In this document: in pieces, positions 49,988-59,619 of the stretch
Layout: every line of letters starts with the position of its first letter
Position numbering within the stretch: the stretch's first letter is position 1
Assembly (NCBI RefSeq): GCF_000506865.1
Contig: NZ_AYSV01000087.1
Span: forward strand, 25,322 to 89,321
DNA: 64,000 nucleotides
From: Pelistega indica
GTDB taxonomy: Bacteria; Pseudomonadota; Gammaproteobacteria; Burkholderiales; Burkholderiaceae_B
Reading direction: 5' to 3'
The notes under the pieces: generated by a model
What the model saw: only the letters and a program-made list of their open reading frames with translations
Database searches by the model: none
Told to the model about the DNA's origin: nothing
Position numbers and translations under genes: made by a program

Positions 49988-50027
49988 GGCTTGTGAGACT
50001 GTAGAATAGCTTTTCATGGTTCGTTCT

Positions 50028-50050
50028 TGACTGACTCAGATAGTCAGTCA
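50028..50050. other. 8-bp hairpin downstream of ssb2
   Basis: TGACTGAC and GTCAGTCA around a 7-nt loop, with no T-tract. First of three inverted repeats in the 287-nt gap between convergent ssb2 and pirin. Confidence 0.5.
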
Positions 50051-50100
50051 GAGATTAATAGAATGGCATTTACGGGTATGTCAATCAAGATAGTAACGAC

Positions 50101-50141
50101 GACTGATTTCTTGTTTTGTAGAGGAATCAGTCTTTCTTTTT
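50101..50141 (+). terminator. Rho-independent terminator after ssb2
   Basis: GACTGATT at 50101-50108 pairs with AATCAGTC at 50125-50132, followed by a T-rich tail TTTCTTTTTA. Confidence 0.7.
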
Positions 50142-50192
50142 ATGGTAACTGTAAGCGTTTGGTAGTGATCCCTAGCAAAAAACTATCGCGAG

Positions 50193-50228
50193 TACACTAA
50201 CATCTTAGAACTCTAAGATGTTAGTGTA
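50193..50228. other. Perfect 17-bp inverted repeat
   Basis: TACACTAACATCTTAGA at 50193-50209 is followed after 2 nt by its exact complement at 50212-50228. No T-run on either side. It lies 47 nt beyond the pirin stop codon, in a convergent gap. Its perfection and near-zero loop suggest a protein-binding site or a cruciform-forming sequence more than a terminator. Confidence 0.75.
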
Positions 50229-50274
50229 AATAGCATCTTGATAGAGAAAAGTACTTCTTTAGTAGTGCCTATAA

Positions 50275-51152
50275 CTATTGTTGAGTAATAGAGCCAAATT
50301 TCCCTTGTCGCACATCTTGGAATGCTTGGACAATTTCTTGTTGAGTATTCATCACAAAAGGACCATAACCGACAACAGGCTCGTTAAGTGGCTCTCCACT
50401 TAGCAATAAAAATTTACTTGCTGTATGGTGGCTAGCTACTTTAATTTGAGAGCCTCCTGGTGCGAAGTTGGCAAGTTCTGTCGCATGAACAGAGGTTTCA
50501 TCATTAATCACGATCTCACCATCTAGCACTAATAGAATCAAATTGTGCGAATCGGGTAACTCAAAAATAGACTGGCTATCCTGATTAAGTGTGATATCCC
50601 ACATATTAATCGGGGTAAAGGTGGATGCTGTACCTTTAGTACCTTCAAAATCACCAGCAATAATACGAGCTTGACCAGCGTTATTTTCAAATGTCACAAC
50701 GGGAATCTGTTGAGTACTGATGGCTTGGTATTTAGGCTGAGTCATTTTATCTTTGGCAGGTAGATTGACCCATAATTGCACCATGGAAAATAGCCCACCT
50801 TGCTTTGAGAAATTGTCAGAATGATACTCTTGATGCATAAGCCCACTACCTGCCGTCATCCACTGTACATCTCCCTCAAGAATAGTACCTCCGCCACCAA
50901 AAGAGTCTTTATGAGTGACTTCGCCGTTATAGGCAATAGTGACTGTTTCAAAACCTCGATGGGGATGCTCACCAACACCATGATACTGTCGGCTTAGGTT
51001 TGGCTCAAAATGACGTGGAGGGGCATAGTCCAATAATAAAAAAGGGCTAAGTAGTTTAGCGTCATCATTATAGCTAAACATAGTGTGTACATGAAAACCA
51101 TCACCTACCAGTGTTTTGGGGGGGCTTTATAAATATGAGCAAGTTTTTTCAT
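50275..51152 (-). CDS. Pirin family protein, one frameshift near the start
   Basis: A bicupin of the pirin family. Metal-ligand residues sit in GVGEHPHRGFETVTIAYNGEVTHKDS and the matching Glu in SGLMHQEYHS. The continuous frame starts within TMFSYND, about 24 residues too late. Upstream, ATG 51152 reads MKKLAHIYKAPPKHW, then goes out of frame; adding one G (C on the plus strand) at 51108-51109 gives HWVGDGFHVHTMFSYND and a 292-residue protein. Pirins of this type may have quercetinase-like or regulatory roles; the function here is unknown. Confidence 0.9.
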
Positions 51153-51293
51153 CTTTGTACCTTTGCTATAGGATAGCGTTAAAACGAGATGTAATTATTA
51201 TATTTTTAGATTATTAGGAAATAAATATAGAAATATTAAAAATATTGTTTCCTTATATGAAAAGAAAATGTTTGGGTTGTTGATAAAGTAACG

Positions 51294-51379
51294 CTTTCGG
51301 CGTGCAGGTTTTGACAGTGAAGCTTTATTTATTGTTTTTTTTAGATAGTTAAACGTAGAAAAACCTGCACGTCAAAATT
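51294..51379. repeat. Interspersed inverted-repeat element, copy D
   Basis: Left arm 51294-51314 (core CGGCGTGCAGGTTTTGAC) and right arm 51355-51379 (core AAAACCTGCACGTCAAAATT) with a 40-nt spacer. Here the stem position that is a G-G mismatch in the other copies is a T-A pair. It lies between the pirin promoter side and the terminator of the prx-grx gene. Confidence 0.82.
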
Positions 51380-51401
51380 AACATAAAGTTAGATAAACAT
51401 A

Positions 51402-51429
51402 AAAGCCCCTAGAAAATCCTAGAGGCTTT
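51402..51429 (-). terminator. Rho-independent terminator after the peroxiredoxin-glutaredoxin gene
   Basis: On the minus strand AAGCCTCTAGG pairs with CTAGGGGCTT and a TTTATG tail follows. It is 26 nt past the stop codon. Confidence 0.75.
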
Positions 51430-51454
51430 GTAAGCAAATAAAGCTAATTAGTGA

Positions 51455-52192
51455 TTAGTGTGATGCTAAGTAAGCTTCCAACTCTTCACTACCACCAATG
51501 TATTTACCACCGATAAATACTTGTGGTGCTGTTGTTTTACCTGTAATAGCACGTACAGAAACGATGCTTGCATCTTTACCCAATACGATTTCTTCAAAAG
51601 ATAAGCCTTTTTCTTTTAAAGCGGCTTTTGCTTTAGCGCAAAATGGGCAACCTGGTTTTGTGAACACAGCGATAGATTCTTGTGGTTTCCAGTTAGCATT
51701 CACATATTTCAACATAGTGTCAGCATCAGACACTTCAAACGGATCGCCTTCTTTCTCCGGTTCGATGAACATTTTTTCTACTTTGCCATCATTGACAAGC
51801 ATAGAGTAGCGCCAAGAGCGTTTACCAAAGCCAAGATTATCTTTATTAACAAGCATACCCATACCTTCAGTAAACTCGCCATTACCGTCAGGAATCATTT
51901 TGATATTGTCAGATTCCTCAGCGGCTGCCCAAGCATTCATCACGAATGTATCATTTACAGAAACACATAAAACATCATCAATACCATTAGCTTTAAAGGC
52001 TGGTACTAACTCGTTATAGCGAGGTAGGTGGCTTGATGAGCAAGTTGGAGTGAATGCGCCGGGTAATGAGAATACAACGACTTTTTTACCTTTAAATAAC
52101 TCATCTGTCGTAACGTCTTTCCATGTATCGCCAACGCGAGTACGGAATGTGCAGCTAGGGACTTGTTGTCCAGTATAATCAACTAAAGCCAT
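51455..52192 (-). CDS. Peroxiredoxin-glutaredoxin hybrid protein
   Basis: A 245-residue fusion. Residues ~1-160 are a Prx5-type peroxiredoxin with the peroxidatic Cys51 in [14 protein letters not shown]; residues ~173-245 are a glutaredoxin with CPFC at 182-185 and a [14 protein letters not shown] glutathione-site segment. Such hybrids (known from Haemophilus and Neisseria) reduce peroxides with glutathione directly. No signal peptide, so cytoplasmic. It has its own GGAGAAAAA ribosome site and terminator. Confidence 0.95.
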   Translation of the reverse strand: MALVDYTGQQVPSCTFRTRVGDTWKDVTTDELFKGKKVVVFSLPGAFTPTCSSSHLPRYNELVPAFKANGIDDVLCVSVNDTFVMNAWAAAEESDNIKMIPDGNGEFTEGMGMLVNKDNLGFGKRSWRYSMLVNDGKVEKMFIEPEKEGDPFEVSDADTMLKYVNANWKPQESIAVFTKPGCPFCAKAKAALKEKGLSFEEIVLGKDASIVSVRAITGKTTAPQVFIGGKYIGGSEELEAYLASH

Positions 52193-52369
52193 TTTTTTCT
52201 CCTATTTATGTCTGGAATGTTATTGATATACGATAAATATTCATAGGATTAATGATGAATACTCATTCGTTTAACTATAAAACTTGTTTAATCACCTAAA
52301 TAGTTGTTCTTACAACACTTAAGAGATAGTAATGATAATGAGGTAATCCTTAATGTATTATATCCCTTT

Positions 52370-53488
52370 ATGAATGACCAAATCTTTACAATCAGAATGA
52401 GTCAATACGATGTGTTACTAATTGTGCTGATGGGTATTCCCATTTTAGCCACAATCTTACCGTTTATTCGCCATGACCACTGGGTTTTCAGGGTATTTGA
52501 TTTTCCTCGTTTGCAAATTGCTATTCTGAGTTTACTGTGTTTCATCTTGAATTTAATTTTTATTCAAGATGATAAAACAGGGGTATTTCTAGTAGTTGAG
52601 TGCATCAACTTAGTTTGTTTTGTTTATCAATTAAAAGAAATCTCTGCCTATACATTCATGGTAAAGCCTGAAGTGTTAGCGTATAAGGATAAACCAACTA
52701 ATCGGACTATTTCATTGCTAATCAGTAATGTGCTTACGTCTAATCGTCGTAGTGATTTGCTACTTGCTCAGATTAATAAATGGCAGCCAGATATTGTATT
52801 GACCTTGGAAAGCGATAAGTGGTGGGAAATTGCCTTAGAACCATTAGAAAAAGTGTACCCCAATAGTATCAAAATTCCGTTAGACAATTTGTATGGTATG
52901 CATTTGTATAGTCGTTTACCTTTGAGACATACTGAAGTTCGTCACTGGGTGGAGGAGGATATTCCCTCAATAGTAACTCAGGTGCAGTTACGGTCAGGTG
53001 AGTGGATAGATATATATTGTTTGCATCCTCAACCTCCTAGCCCGGCAGAAGCGGATACCTCAACCGCTAGGGATGCTGAGTTATTATTAGTTGGTAGAGA
53101 AATTGCGAAAAAACAAAGACCATCATTAGTCTTTGGTGATTTGAATGATGTGGCATGGTCACGCACCACTCGTTTATTTCAGCGAATTAGTGGTTTGTTA
53201 GACCCACGTATAGGAAGAGGCTTATATAGTACATTCAACGCTAATTATAGATTTTTACGCTGGCCATTAGATCATATCTTCCATAGCAATGATTTTATGG
53301 TTATAGATATAAAGGTTTTGCCCTTTGTAGGATCAGATCATTTTCCTATTTATGGTCGTTTCCAATATGCTCCTAGTGTGGGAACTATTCAAGAATTAGA
53401 AGAAGCCACACCAGAAGACAATAAAGAGGCTAGTCACAAAATTGCTGAGGCAGAACCAATTAAAGAGGTGATAGATACAGATAATTAG
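52370..53488 (+). CDS. Membrane-anchored endonuclease/exonuclease/phosphatase family protein
   Basis: A ~372-residue protein. Three N-terminal membrane segments are followed by an EEP-fold domain: TISLLISNVLTSNRRSD, DIVLTLESDKWWE (catalytic Glu), the IYCLHPQPPSP loop, LVFGDLNDVAWS and a final SDHFPI. This matches the YafD-like membrane EEP proteins of unknown role. The tail is acidic (Glu-rich, ~30 residues). The start is uncertain: ATG 52370, ATG 52397 and an upstream TTG at 52304 are all possible and none has a clear ribosome site. Confidence 0.85.
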   Translation: MNDQIFTIRMSQYDVLLIVLMGIPILATILPFIRHDHWVFRVFDFPRLQIAILSLLCFILNLIFIQDDKTGVFLVVECINLVCFVYQLKEISAYTFMVKPEVLAYKDKPTNRTISLLISNVLTSNRRSDLLLAQINKWQPDIVLTLESDKWWEIALEPLEKVYPNSIKIPLDNLYGMHLYSRLPLRHTEVRHWVEEDIPSIVTQVQLRSGEWIDIYCLHPQPPSPAEADTSTARDAELLLVGREIAKKQRPSLVFGDLNDVAWSRTTRLFQRISGLLDPRIGRGLYSTFNANYRFLRWPLDHIFHSNDFMVIDIKVLPFVGSDHFPIYGRFQYAPSVGTIQELEEATPEDNKEASHKIAEAEPIKEVIDTDN

Positions 53489-53590
53489 CTAACTCTTACT
53501 TTCTTTCATAAGCATTAAAAAAATAGTGACGAGATAAGCTATTAACGTTTAACCAATTAACCAGAATGTCCATAGCATTTGTTAAGGATA

Positions 53591-54409
53591 TTAGGCTTTA
53601 TTTTCACTTGGCATAGGGCGAATAGTTAGGATTTGCTCACTACGACCGAATGGCCCATGAATATCATGTAGGACTGAACTTGTTAAACCAACTCCATCAC
53701 TACCGTATTGCTGAATGGTTTCCAGACCAAGCCAAGCTCCTTGAGGTAAACGGTGCATATGTACTTGCAAATCTAAATTTGGGAATGCCCATTTAAACTC
53801 ACCCTCTTGACGAGGAACAATACCATTAGCGGTGTCAACAAGTCCAATAATATGTGCGAGGTCAGTGGTGGATTCGCCTTCCACCATTTCTACGCCTGTA
53901 TTTACCCAGACAATCCCTTTTCCTGGTCTATGATTAGGACCGATGCGGACATCAATAGATTGGATATAGCCACCACTCCAACGGAGCATACCATTCCATG
54001 CAGGAAGTAAATCAGGGGTGCTAACATGATCATCTTCTAAACCATGAACACTGGAGGTGTCATGTATCATCATACGCCACGCACGTGCCACAATACATAT
54101 TTTCCCTTGAGATTTCATGGTTGATTCAATTAATTCAATTGTTTTACCGGGGCGAATAGTACGTGTTTCAATCGTAAAGCGATCAAAGGAGATTAAGCCG
54201 AAGATATCAAAACTAATTCGACCAATGCGTAAATGCTCATTGGGATTAAATGCTTCGAGTTCTCGAGTGATAATACCACTTGCGGGTGCCATATGTTGCT
54301 CATGAGGATTCCATGCCCCTTGAGCATGGATATTTGGTTCATAAGTGGCAATAACTGTTTTGCCGTCCTCACTTTGTTCGCGCAGAATACAACGATAAAA
54401 AGCAGGCAT
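53591..54409 (-). CDS. Thioesterase family protein (double hotdog)
   Basis: A 272-residue cytoplasmic protein that fits the acyl-CoA thioesterase-like family with two hotdog halves. The N-terminal half contains WNPHEQHMAPASG and RISFDIFGLISFDRFTIETRTIRPGKT; the second half has WVNTGVEMVEGE and FPNLDLQVHMHRLPQGAWLGLET, the typical second-hotdog substrate region. Its acyl-CoA substrate is unknown. It is a single-gene unit on the minus strand. Confidence 0.8.
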   Translation of the reverse strand: MPAFYRCILREQSEDGKTVIATYEPNIHAQGAWNPHEQHMAPASGIITRELEAFNPNEHLRIGRISFDIFGLISFDRFTIETRTIRPGKTIELIESTMKSQGKICIVARAWRMMIHDTSSVHGLEDDHVSTPDLLPAWNGMLRWSGGYIQSIDVRIGPNHRPGKGIVWVNTGVEMVEGESTTDLAHIIGLVDTANGIVPRQEGEFKWAFPNLDLQVHMHRLPQGAWLGLETIQQYGSDGVGLTSSVLHDIHGPFGRSEQILTIRPMPSENKA

Positions 54410-54473
54410 TAACGTCTCCTTGTAAGAATAATAGCTATTACTTTACGTAAACGTCAATTAAATTGCAAGCAAA

Positions 54474-56006
54474 TTATTTTTGTTTGATTTTATCTTTCCA
54501 TTCACCATACCCTTCTTTATCTAAATCAGCATAAGGGATAAAGCGTAAACTGGCACCATTAATACAATAACGTAAACCACCACGATCAGCCGGACCGTCA
54601 GGGAATACATGTCCAAGATGAGAGTCTGCGGCTTGGCTGCGTACTTCAATTCTGTACATATTATGGCTAAAATCTTTGTGCTCTGTGACAACTGTTTTTT
54701 CAATAGGTTGAGTAAAGCTTGGCCATCCACAATGCGAGTTAAATTTGTCATCAGAGCTAAAAAGAGGTTGTCCACTCACAATATCAACATATAAGCCGGG
54801 GGCAAATAATTCATCATATTCGTGGCTGAATGCGTATTCAGTTCCACTTTCTTGAGTGACACGATATTGTTCTGGTGTTAAACGTTGACGTAACTCTGAC
54901 TGCGATGGTTTTTTGTACTCTTTCATATTAAAGCCTTTTGGTGAGGGGGTACTTAATGGCTCATCTGCCTTATTTAAATCAATATGACAATAACCATTTG
55001 GATTTTTTAATAAATAGTCTTGGTGATATTCTTCAGCAGGATAAAAATTGGCTAAAGGTTTATTTTCAACTACTATTGGTTTTTTATATTTTGTCTGTTC
55101 TTTCTTAATTGCTTCAGCGATTAAAGGCTGATAGTCCGCTTTGGTATAGTAAATACCAGTTCGATACTGTGTTCCCTTATCGTTGCCTTGTTGATTTAAG
55201 CTAGTAGGATCAATGACCCTAAAATAATACTCTAAAATATCAGCAAAGCTAAGCTTATCAATATCATACGTTACTTTGACTGTTTCAGCATGACCGGTAT
55301 GGCGATAAACTACATCTTCATAACTAGGGTTTTGAGTATTGCCATTTGCATAACCTGACACGGCATCAATAACACCTGGAATGCGTTGAAAATATCCTTC
55401 TAGTCCCCAAAAGCAACCACCTGCTAGATAAATCGTTTCAGTACGGATAGGTTTTTTGTGTTCACTATTGGTATCGGCTTTGTAGAAAGTAGTCGATGCT
55501 TTTTGGATAGGAGCGTCTGGGTTTTTAATTACGCCAAGTAATTGTTCTTTGGATAGTGTGCCTTTTACTACTTTTACGAGTTGCCCATTACTGTCTAATA
55601 AGACCCATGAAGGGTAGACACGAATATTGAGTGATTTTGCAATTGTTTGTTCGGTATCGATAAGGATTGGTAGCTTTTTATAGGGTAATGAAAGTGCCCA
55701 TTGCGAAAAATCAGCCGCTTTTTTTTCACCCAAATAACCGGGAGATGCAAGGGTAACCATATTCACCATGGCAAAATCCTTATCTTGTACCCATTGCTCA
55801 GTTTGTTCTAATTCGCCAAGGCATAATGGACACCAGCTTGCCCAGAACTTTACAACGGTAGGTTTATTATTCTTGATATAAAAATTAGCTTTTTGATTAT
55901 TAATATCTTTTAAAGCATTAAAATTAATAGTCTGTGCAAATAATGTGGAGCTATATAGCGCCATAATACCTAAAATAATTGTCCGTAGAAAATATAGAAA
56001 AGGCAT
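54474..56006 (-). CDS. msrAB: Trifunctional thioredoxin / methionine sulfoxide reductase A and B
   Basis: A 510-residue exported fusion like Neisseria PilB. Signal peptide (residues ~1-24), thioredoxin-like domain with C59-PL-C62 ([10 protein letters not shown]), MsrA domain with catalytic C198 ([11 protein letters not shown]) and likely recycling C340, then MsrB with C426 (HCGWPSF) and catalytic C481 ([11 protein letters not shown]). It repairs both Met-sulfoxide epimers in periplasmic proteins, with electrons reaching the thioredoxin domain through a DsbD-type protein. The MsrB domain lacks the zinc CxxC pairs. Confidence 0.96.
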   Translation of the reverse strand: MPFLYFLRTIILGIMALYSSTLFAQTINFNALKDINNQKANFYIKNNKPTVVKFWASWCPLCLGELEQTEQWVQDKDFAMVNMVTLASPGYLGEKKAADFSQWALSLPYKKLPILIDTEQTIAKSLNIRVYPSWVLLDSNGQLVKVVKGTLSKEQLLGVIKNPDAPIQKASTTFYKADTNSEHKKPIRTETIYLAGGCFWGLEGYFQRIPGVIDAVSGYANGNTQNPSYEDVVYRHTGHAETVKVTYDIDKLSFADILEYYFRVIDPTSLNQQGNDKGTQYRTGIYYTKADYQPLIAEAIKKEQTKYKKPIVVENKPLANFYPAEEYHQDYLLKNPNGYCHIDLNKADEPLSTPSPKGFNMKEYKKPSQSELRQRLTPEQYRVTQESGTEYAFSHEYDELFAPGLYVDIVSGQPLFSSDDKFNSHCGWPSFTQPIEKTVVTEHKDFSHNMYRIEVRSQAADSHLGHVFPDGPADRGGLRYCINGASLRFIPYADLDKEGYGEWKDKIKQK

Positions 56007-56116
56007 ATATGTTCTCCAAAGGTCTTTTTAGCTATTTTACGGGGAATTAGTCTGTGATGGAATTAAAAATATCAGTGTTATAGATTGAAATACTGATAAG
56101 TAATAAAGGAATATCA

Positions 56117-56620
56117 ATGCCTATGTTAGATGAAGTAAGAAAAGTCCCCGAGTCTATGCAATCAGAGTTAACAATGTCTGTGTTGATGACGCCTGATACG
56201 GCAAACTTTTCAGGGAATGTACATGGGGGTACAATTTTAAAATTATTAGATCAAGTGGCGTATGCGTGTGCGAGCCGTTTTTCAGGGGGTTATGTGGTGA
56301 CATTATCTGTCGATCAAGTGACCTTTAAAGAGCCTATTTATGTAGGTGAGTTGGTAGAATTTTTGGCAACTGTCAATTATGTTGGACGAACCTCTATGGA
56401 AGTGGGGATTCGAGTAGAAGCGCAAAATATTCAAAAAAGAACAGTGCGTCATACCAATAGCTGTTATTTCACCATGGTAGCTGTGGATGAAAACGGTAAA
56501 CCACGTAGCGTACCACCATTGGTATTAGACACACCTTTAAAACAATGTCGTTTTCAAGCGGGAGAGCGTCGTAAACAATTACGTCTTACTTATCAACAAC
56601 AAGCACCCTCTTGTAGCTAA
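56117..56620 (+). CDS. Acyl-CoA thioesterase (YciA/hotdog type)
   Basis: A 167-residue single-hotdog thioesterase. The catalytic loop FSGNVHGGTILKLLDQVAYACASRFSGG and VDQVTFKEPIYVGELVEF are the YciA/Acot signature; the C-terminal part is charged. It hydrolyses acyl-CoA in the cytoplasm. It precedes the Bcr-like transporter by 32 nt and may be cotranscribed. Confidence 0.92.
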   Translation: MPMLDEVRKVPESMQSELTMSVLMTPDTANFSGNVHGGTILKLLDQVAYACASRFSGGYVVTLSVDQVTFKEPIYVGELVEFLATVNYVGRTSMEVGIRVEAQNIQKRTVRHTNSCYFTMVAVDENGKPRSVPPLVLDTPLKQCRFQAGERRKQLRLTYQQQAPSCS

Positions 56621-56652
56621 TTTTAAAGGTTAAAAATTTTAAGGTTAAAATA

Positions 56653-57859
56653 ATGGCAACATTAACTCAGCGGCATCTCAAACAAAATGGCTTATTCTTA
56701 CTGCTACTGATCTTGGGCATGACAGGTCCTTTATCAATAGATATGTATTTGGCGGCCTTTCCGTTAATTTTACAGGACTTGAATACAACTCCCCATATGT
56801 TAAGTTTTACCCTTATTGGGTTCTCATTATTTATGGCGATAGGGATGTTGTTTATTGGTACATTAAGCGATAGATATGGTCGTCGAACGGTATTATTGGC
56901 TAGTTTGGGATGTTATATCGTAGGGTCATTGGGATGTGTATTTACACCGTCAATAGAGTTTTTTATATTGTCTCGGGTGGTACAAGCATTTGGAGCTGGT
57001 GGCATGATTTCTATCCCTATGGCGATTGTGAAAGACAGTTTTCATGATCAAGAACGAACAAAAATTATCGCTACCTTACAGATGTTTACTGTGCTAGGAC
57101 CAACTATTGCTCCTATTTTAGGCGCAGTATTGATTAAGTTTTTCCCTTGGCAGGCAAGTTTTGTGGTCTTAGCATTGATTGCTATCGGTAGTGTGATAAT
57201 GACATTATTATTCGAAGAAACTCTTTCAGCGGATAAGCGATTACAGGGGGGCGTTTTAAAGACCTTATTATCTCTTGGCGAAGTATTAAAGCATAAAGGT
57301 TTTATGAGCTTTTTATGTTCAACAGCGATGACGTCAATTACGTTCATGGCGTATTTATCTATCAGTTCATATATTTATATCAAATGGTTTGGTTTGAGTG
57401 AAACGTCTTTTAGTCTTTATTTTGCCGCTAATTCATTACTGCTCATCTTTGGTCCTAAAGTCTATCTCGCTTTGAAACCAAGACTACGTCCTTCAGTTAT
57501 TTTAAGAGGTACGTTGACGTTAATTTTTGTGGCGGCTATATTGACAGCTACTATAGGCAAAACACACCCTATATTATTTTTGATTTGTTTTGCGCCAATC
57601 GCTATGAGTAATAGTTTTTTACGCTCTTTTGCGACCGATATATTACTTGGTCAGCCACATATGAATGCAGGTGCATCTGCGTCTGTTATTAGTTTTACGA
57701 ATGTGGCGTTTGGTTCGCTAGGAATGTTTATTGCCAGTAGTAGTGGAACAGATTATGTACAAAATCTTGGTTTAATAGGTATCTGCGTGAGTGTGTATTA
57801 GTTTTGCTTTTGTCAGTTATTACACTTATAGAAAACTAAATTTGGCTGGTTATCATTAG
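56653..57859 (+). CDS. Bcr/CflA-family drug resistance MFS transporter, frameshift near the end
   Basis: A twelve-segment MFS antiporter of the Bcr/CflA type: MTGPLSIDMYLAAFPLILQDL at the start, IGTLSDRYGRRTVLLAS (motif A), SRVVQAFGAGGMISIPMAIVKD and LGPTIAPILGAV (antiporter motif C). The continuous frame ends after GICVSVY at 57801; the next frame extends the last helix and tail as ISFAFVSYYTYRKLNLAGYH with a stop at 57857-57859. A GT-repeat slip at about 57793-57796 explains this. The repaired length is ~401 residues. Substrate unknown. Confidence 0.88.
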
Positions 57860-57902
57860 ATGATAATCTCTTCGTATATGGTGCATACACGGGTGATAGG
57901 AT

Positions 57903-59486
57903 ATGGGTTCTTTGCCTAAAGAAAGTACGCAGGATAAGCAAGCAGTATTGCCATTAGTACCGGGACGCTTCGTGCAACTGGGTAGTCGTTTTTTTACGAA
58001 ACTAATGCCTACTCCTTTACAAGCACCCCCTAAATGGGTCGCCGTAAATAAAAGCTTAGCGAAAGAGCTTGGTTTAGATGACCATTTTTTTGACTCAAAG
58101 CAGGTTCTATTGGCTCTTGCTGGTAATGGTAGTGTGGATAAGGATAGTGCCAATGAGTGTGATGCTAATGACGAAGGTGTTAATGGGCAAACTTACTACG
58201 GGCATACACCTCTGGCAACAGTATATAGTGGACATCAGTTTGGTGCATGGGCAGGTCAATTAGGTGATGGGCGAGCTATATTACTGGGTGAGAGCCTAGA
58301 TCAATATGGTGAATGGCAAGAATGGCAACTAAAAGGTGCAGGGAAGACTCCCTATTCTCGTTTTGGTGATGGGCGAGCTGTTTTACGTTCATCTATTCGT
58401 GAGTATCTCTGTTCTGAGGCTATGTATGCACTGGGTATTCCAACGACACGAGCATTAGCCTTGGTCACTAGTGAAGATAAGGTCTATCGAGAAGAGGTTG
58501 AGACAGCGGCTATAGTGACACGCGTAGCACCTAGTTTTATTCGTTTTGGGCATTTTGAACATTTTGCATCTTTAGGGGATACTGCCTCACTAAAACAGTT
58601 AGCGGATTTTGTGTTAATGCACTATTATCCTGAATGTGTTGAGCAAGAGAATGCTTATGCAGCCATGTTTGCTGAGATTGTTAAACGTACGGCAGAATTA
58701 ATTGCTCATTGGCAAAGTGTAGGTTTTTGTCATGGTGTGATGAATACCGATAATATGTCTATACTTGGTTTAACAATTGATTATGGTCCCTATGGTTTTT
58801 TAGATGCGTATGATGCAAAACATATCTGCAATCACTCTGACCATCAAGGTCGTTATGCGTATCAGCAACAGCCTTATATCGGTCATTGGAATTTGGTGAG
58901 ATTGGCTAATTGTTTCGTGCCATTGGTAAGTCAAGAGAGCTTGATAGCGATCTTAAATACTTATAGAGATAGCTTCGAGCAAAAGTATTTGGCACTTTTC
59001 CGTCAGAAAATAGGATTACAACAAGCACATCCAACAGACGCAAGTTTAATCCATGATATGTTGAGTACATTGCAACCTTATCAAGTGGACTTTAGCTTAT
59101 TCTTCAGAGAGTTAGCCAAGGTGAAACTGTCCTCTTTGGATGAAAATGGGCAGGTGCAGATCCCCTCTAGCTTAAGTGCATTATTTAAAGCACATCATTT
59201 AGGTAATTTTCAACGTTGGTTTAGTTTATATATAAAACGATTGCAACAAGAAAACTCAGATGATAATCGTCGTGAGCAAGCGATGAATCGTATTAATCCG
59301 ATTTATGTATTGAGGAATTACCTATTACAACAAGCGATTGAAAAAGCAGAGCAGGGAGACTTTAGTGAAGTCAATCGTTTACAACAATGTATGGCTGACC
59401 CTTTCACAGAGAAACAAGCGTTTGCAGATTATGCACAAGAGCCACCCTTATGGGCAGCAGAGATTTGTGTGAGTTGCTCAAGTTGA
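57903..59486 (+). CDS. selO: Protein adenylyltransferase SelO
   Basis: A 527-residue SelO/YdiU pseudokinase that AMPylates protein targets and responds to oxidative stress. Motifs: YSGHQFGAWAGQLGDGRAILLGE, the ATP-site region LKGAGKTPYSRFGDGRAVLRSSIREYL, and HGVMNTDNMSILGLTIDYGPYGFLD with metal-binding Asn and Asp. An extra acidic insertion (DKDSANECDANDEGVNGQ) lies near residues 80-98. The C-terminus ends in AEICVSCSS; the cysteines fit the C-terminal Cys feature of bacterial SelO. Confidence 0.95.
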   Translation: MGSLPKESTQDKQAVLPLVPGRFVQLGSRFFTKLMPTPLQAPPKWVAVNKSLAKELGLDDHFFDSKQVLLALAGNGSVDKDSANECDANDEGVNGQTYYGHTPLATVYSGHQFGAWAGQLGDGRAILLGESLDQYGEWQEWQLKGAGKTPYSRFGDGRAVLRSSIREYLCSEAMYALGIPTTRALALVTSEDKVYREEVETAAIVTRVAPSFIRFGHFEHFASLGDTASLKQLADFVLMHYYPECVEQENAYAAMFAEIVKRTAELIAHWQSVGFCHGVMNTDNMSILGLTIDYGPYGFLDAYDAKHICNHSDHQGRYAYQQQPYIGHWNLVRLANCFVPLVSQESLIAILNTYRDSFEQKYLALFRQKIGLQQAHPTDASLIHDMLSTLQPYQVDFSLFFRELAKVKLSSLDENGQVQIPSSLSALFKAHHLGNFQRWFSLYIKRLQQENSDDNRREQAMNRINPIYVLRNYLLQQAIEKAEQGDFSEVNRLQQCMADPFTEKQAFADYAQEPPLWAAEICVSCSS

Positions 59487-59555
59487 GTGATACTACAAGT
59501 ATAACGGTCAATACTGACGTAAAAATTCAATAAAGAGTTGGCTGAATCGCTAGCG

Positions 59556-59585
59556 TATCATCTCCCTACATAAGGGGAGATGATA
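59556..59585. terminator. Hairpin between convergent selO and ydiJ
   Basis: TATCATCTCCC (59556-59566) and GGGAGATGATA (59575-59585) form an 11-bp stem with an 8-nt loop. There is no T-tract, so the terminator role is uncertain, but it is the only structure in the 133-nt convergent gap. Confidence 0.45.
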
Positions 59586-59619
59586 ATGAACGACATAAAA
59601 AGCACAATTTTCTATCTGC

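Noticed and set aside
51118..51124. A G7 tract near the pirin start as a phase-variation site.
   Set aside because: The frame is consistent across the tract (it encodes KAPPK); the break is about 10 nt away at 51108-51109.
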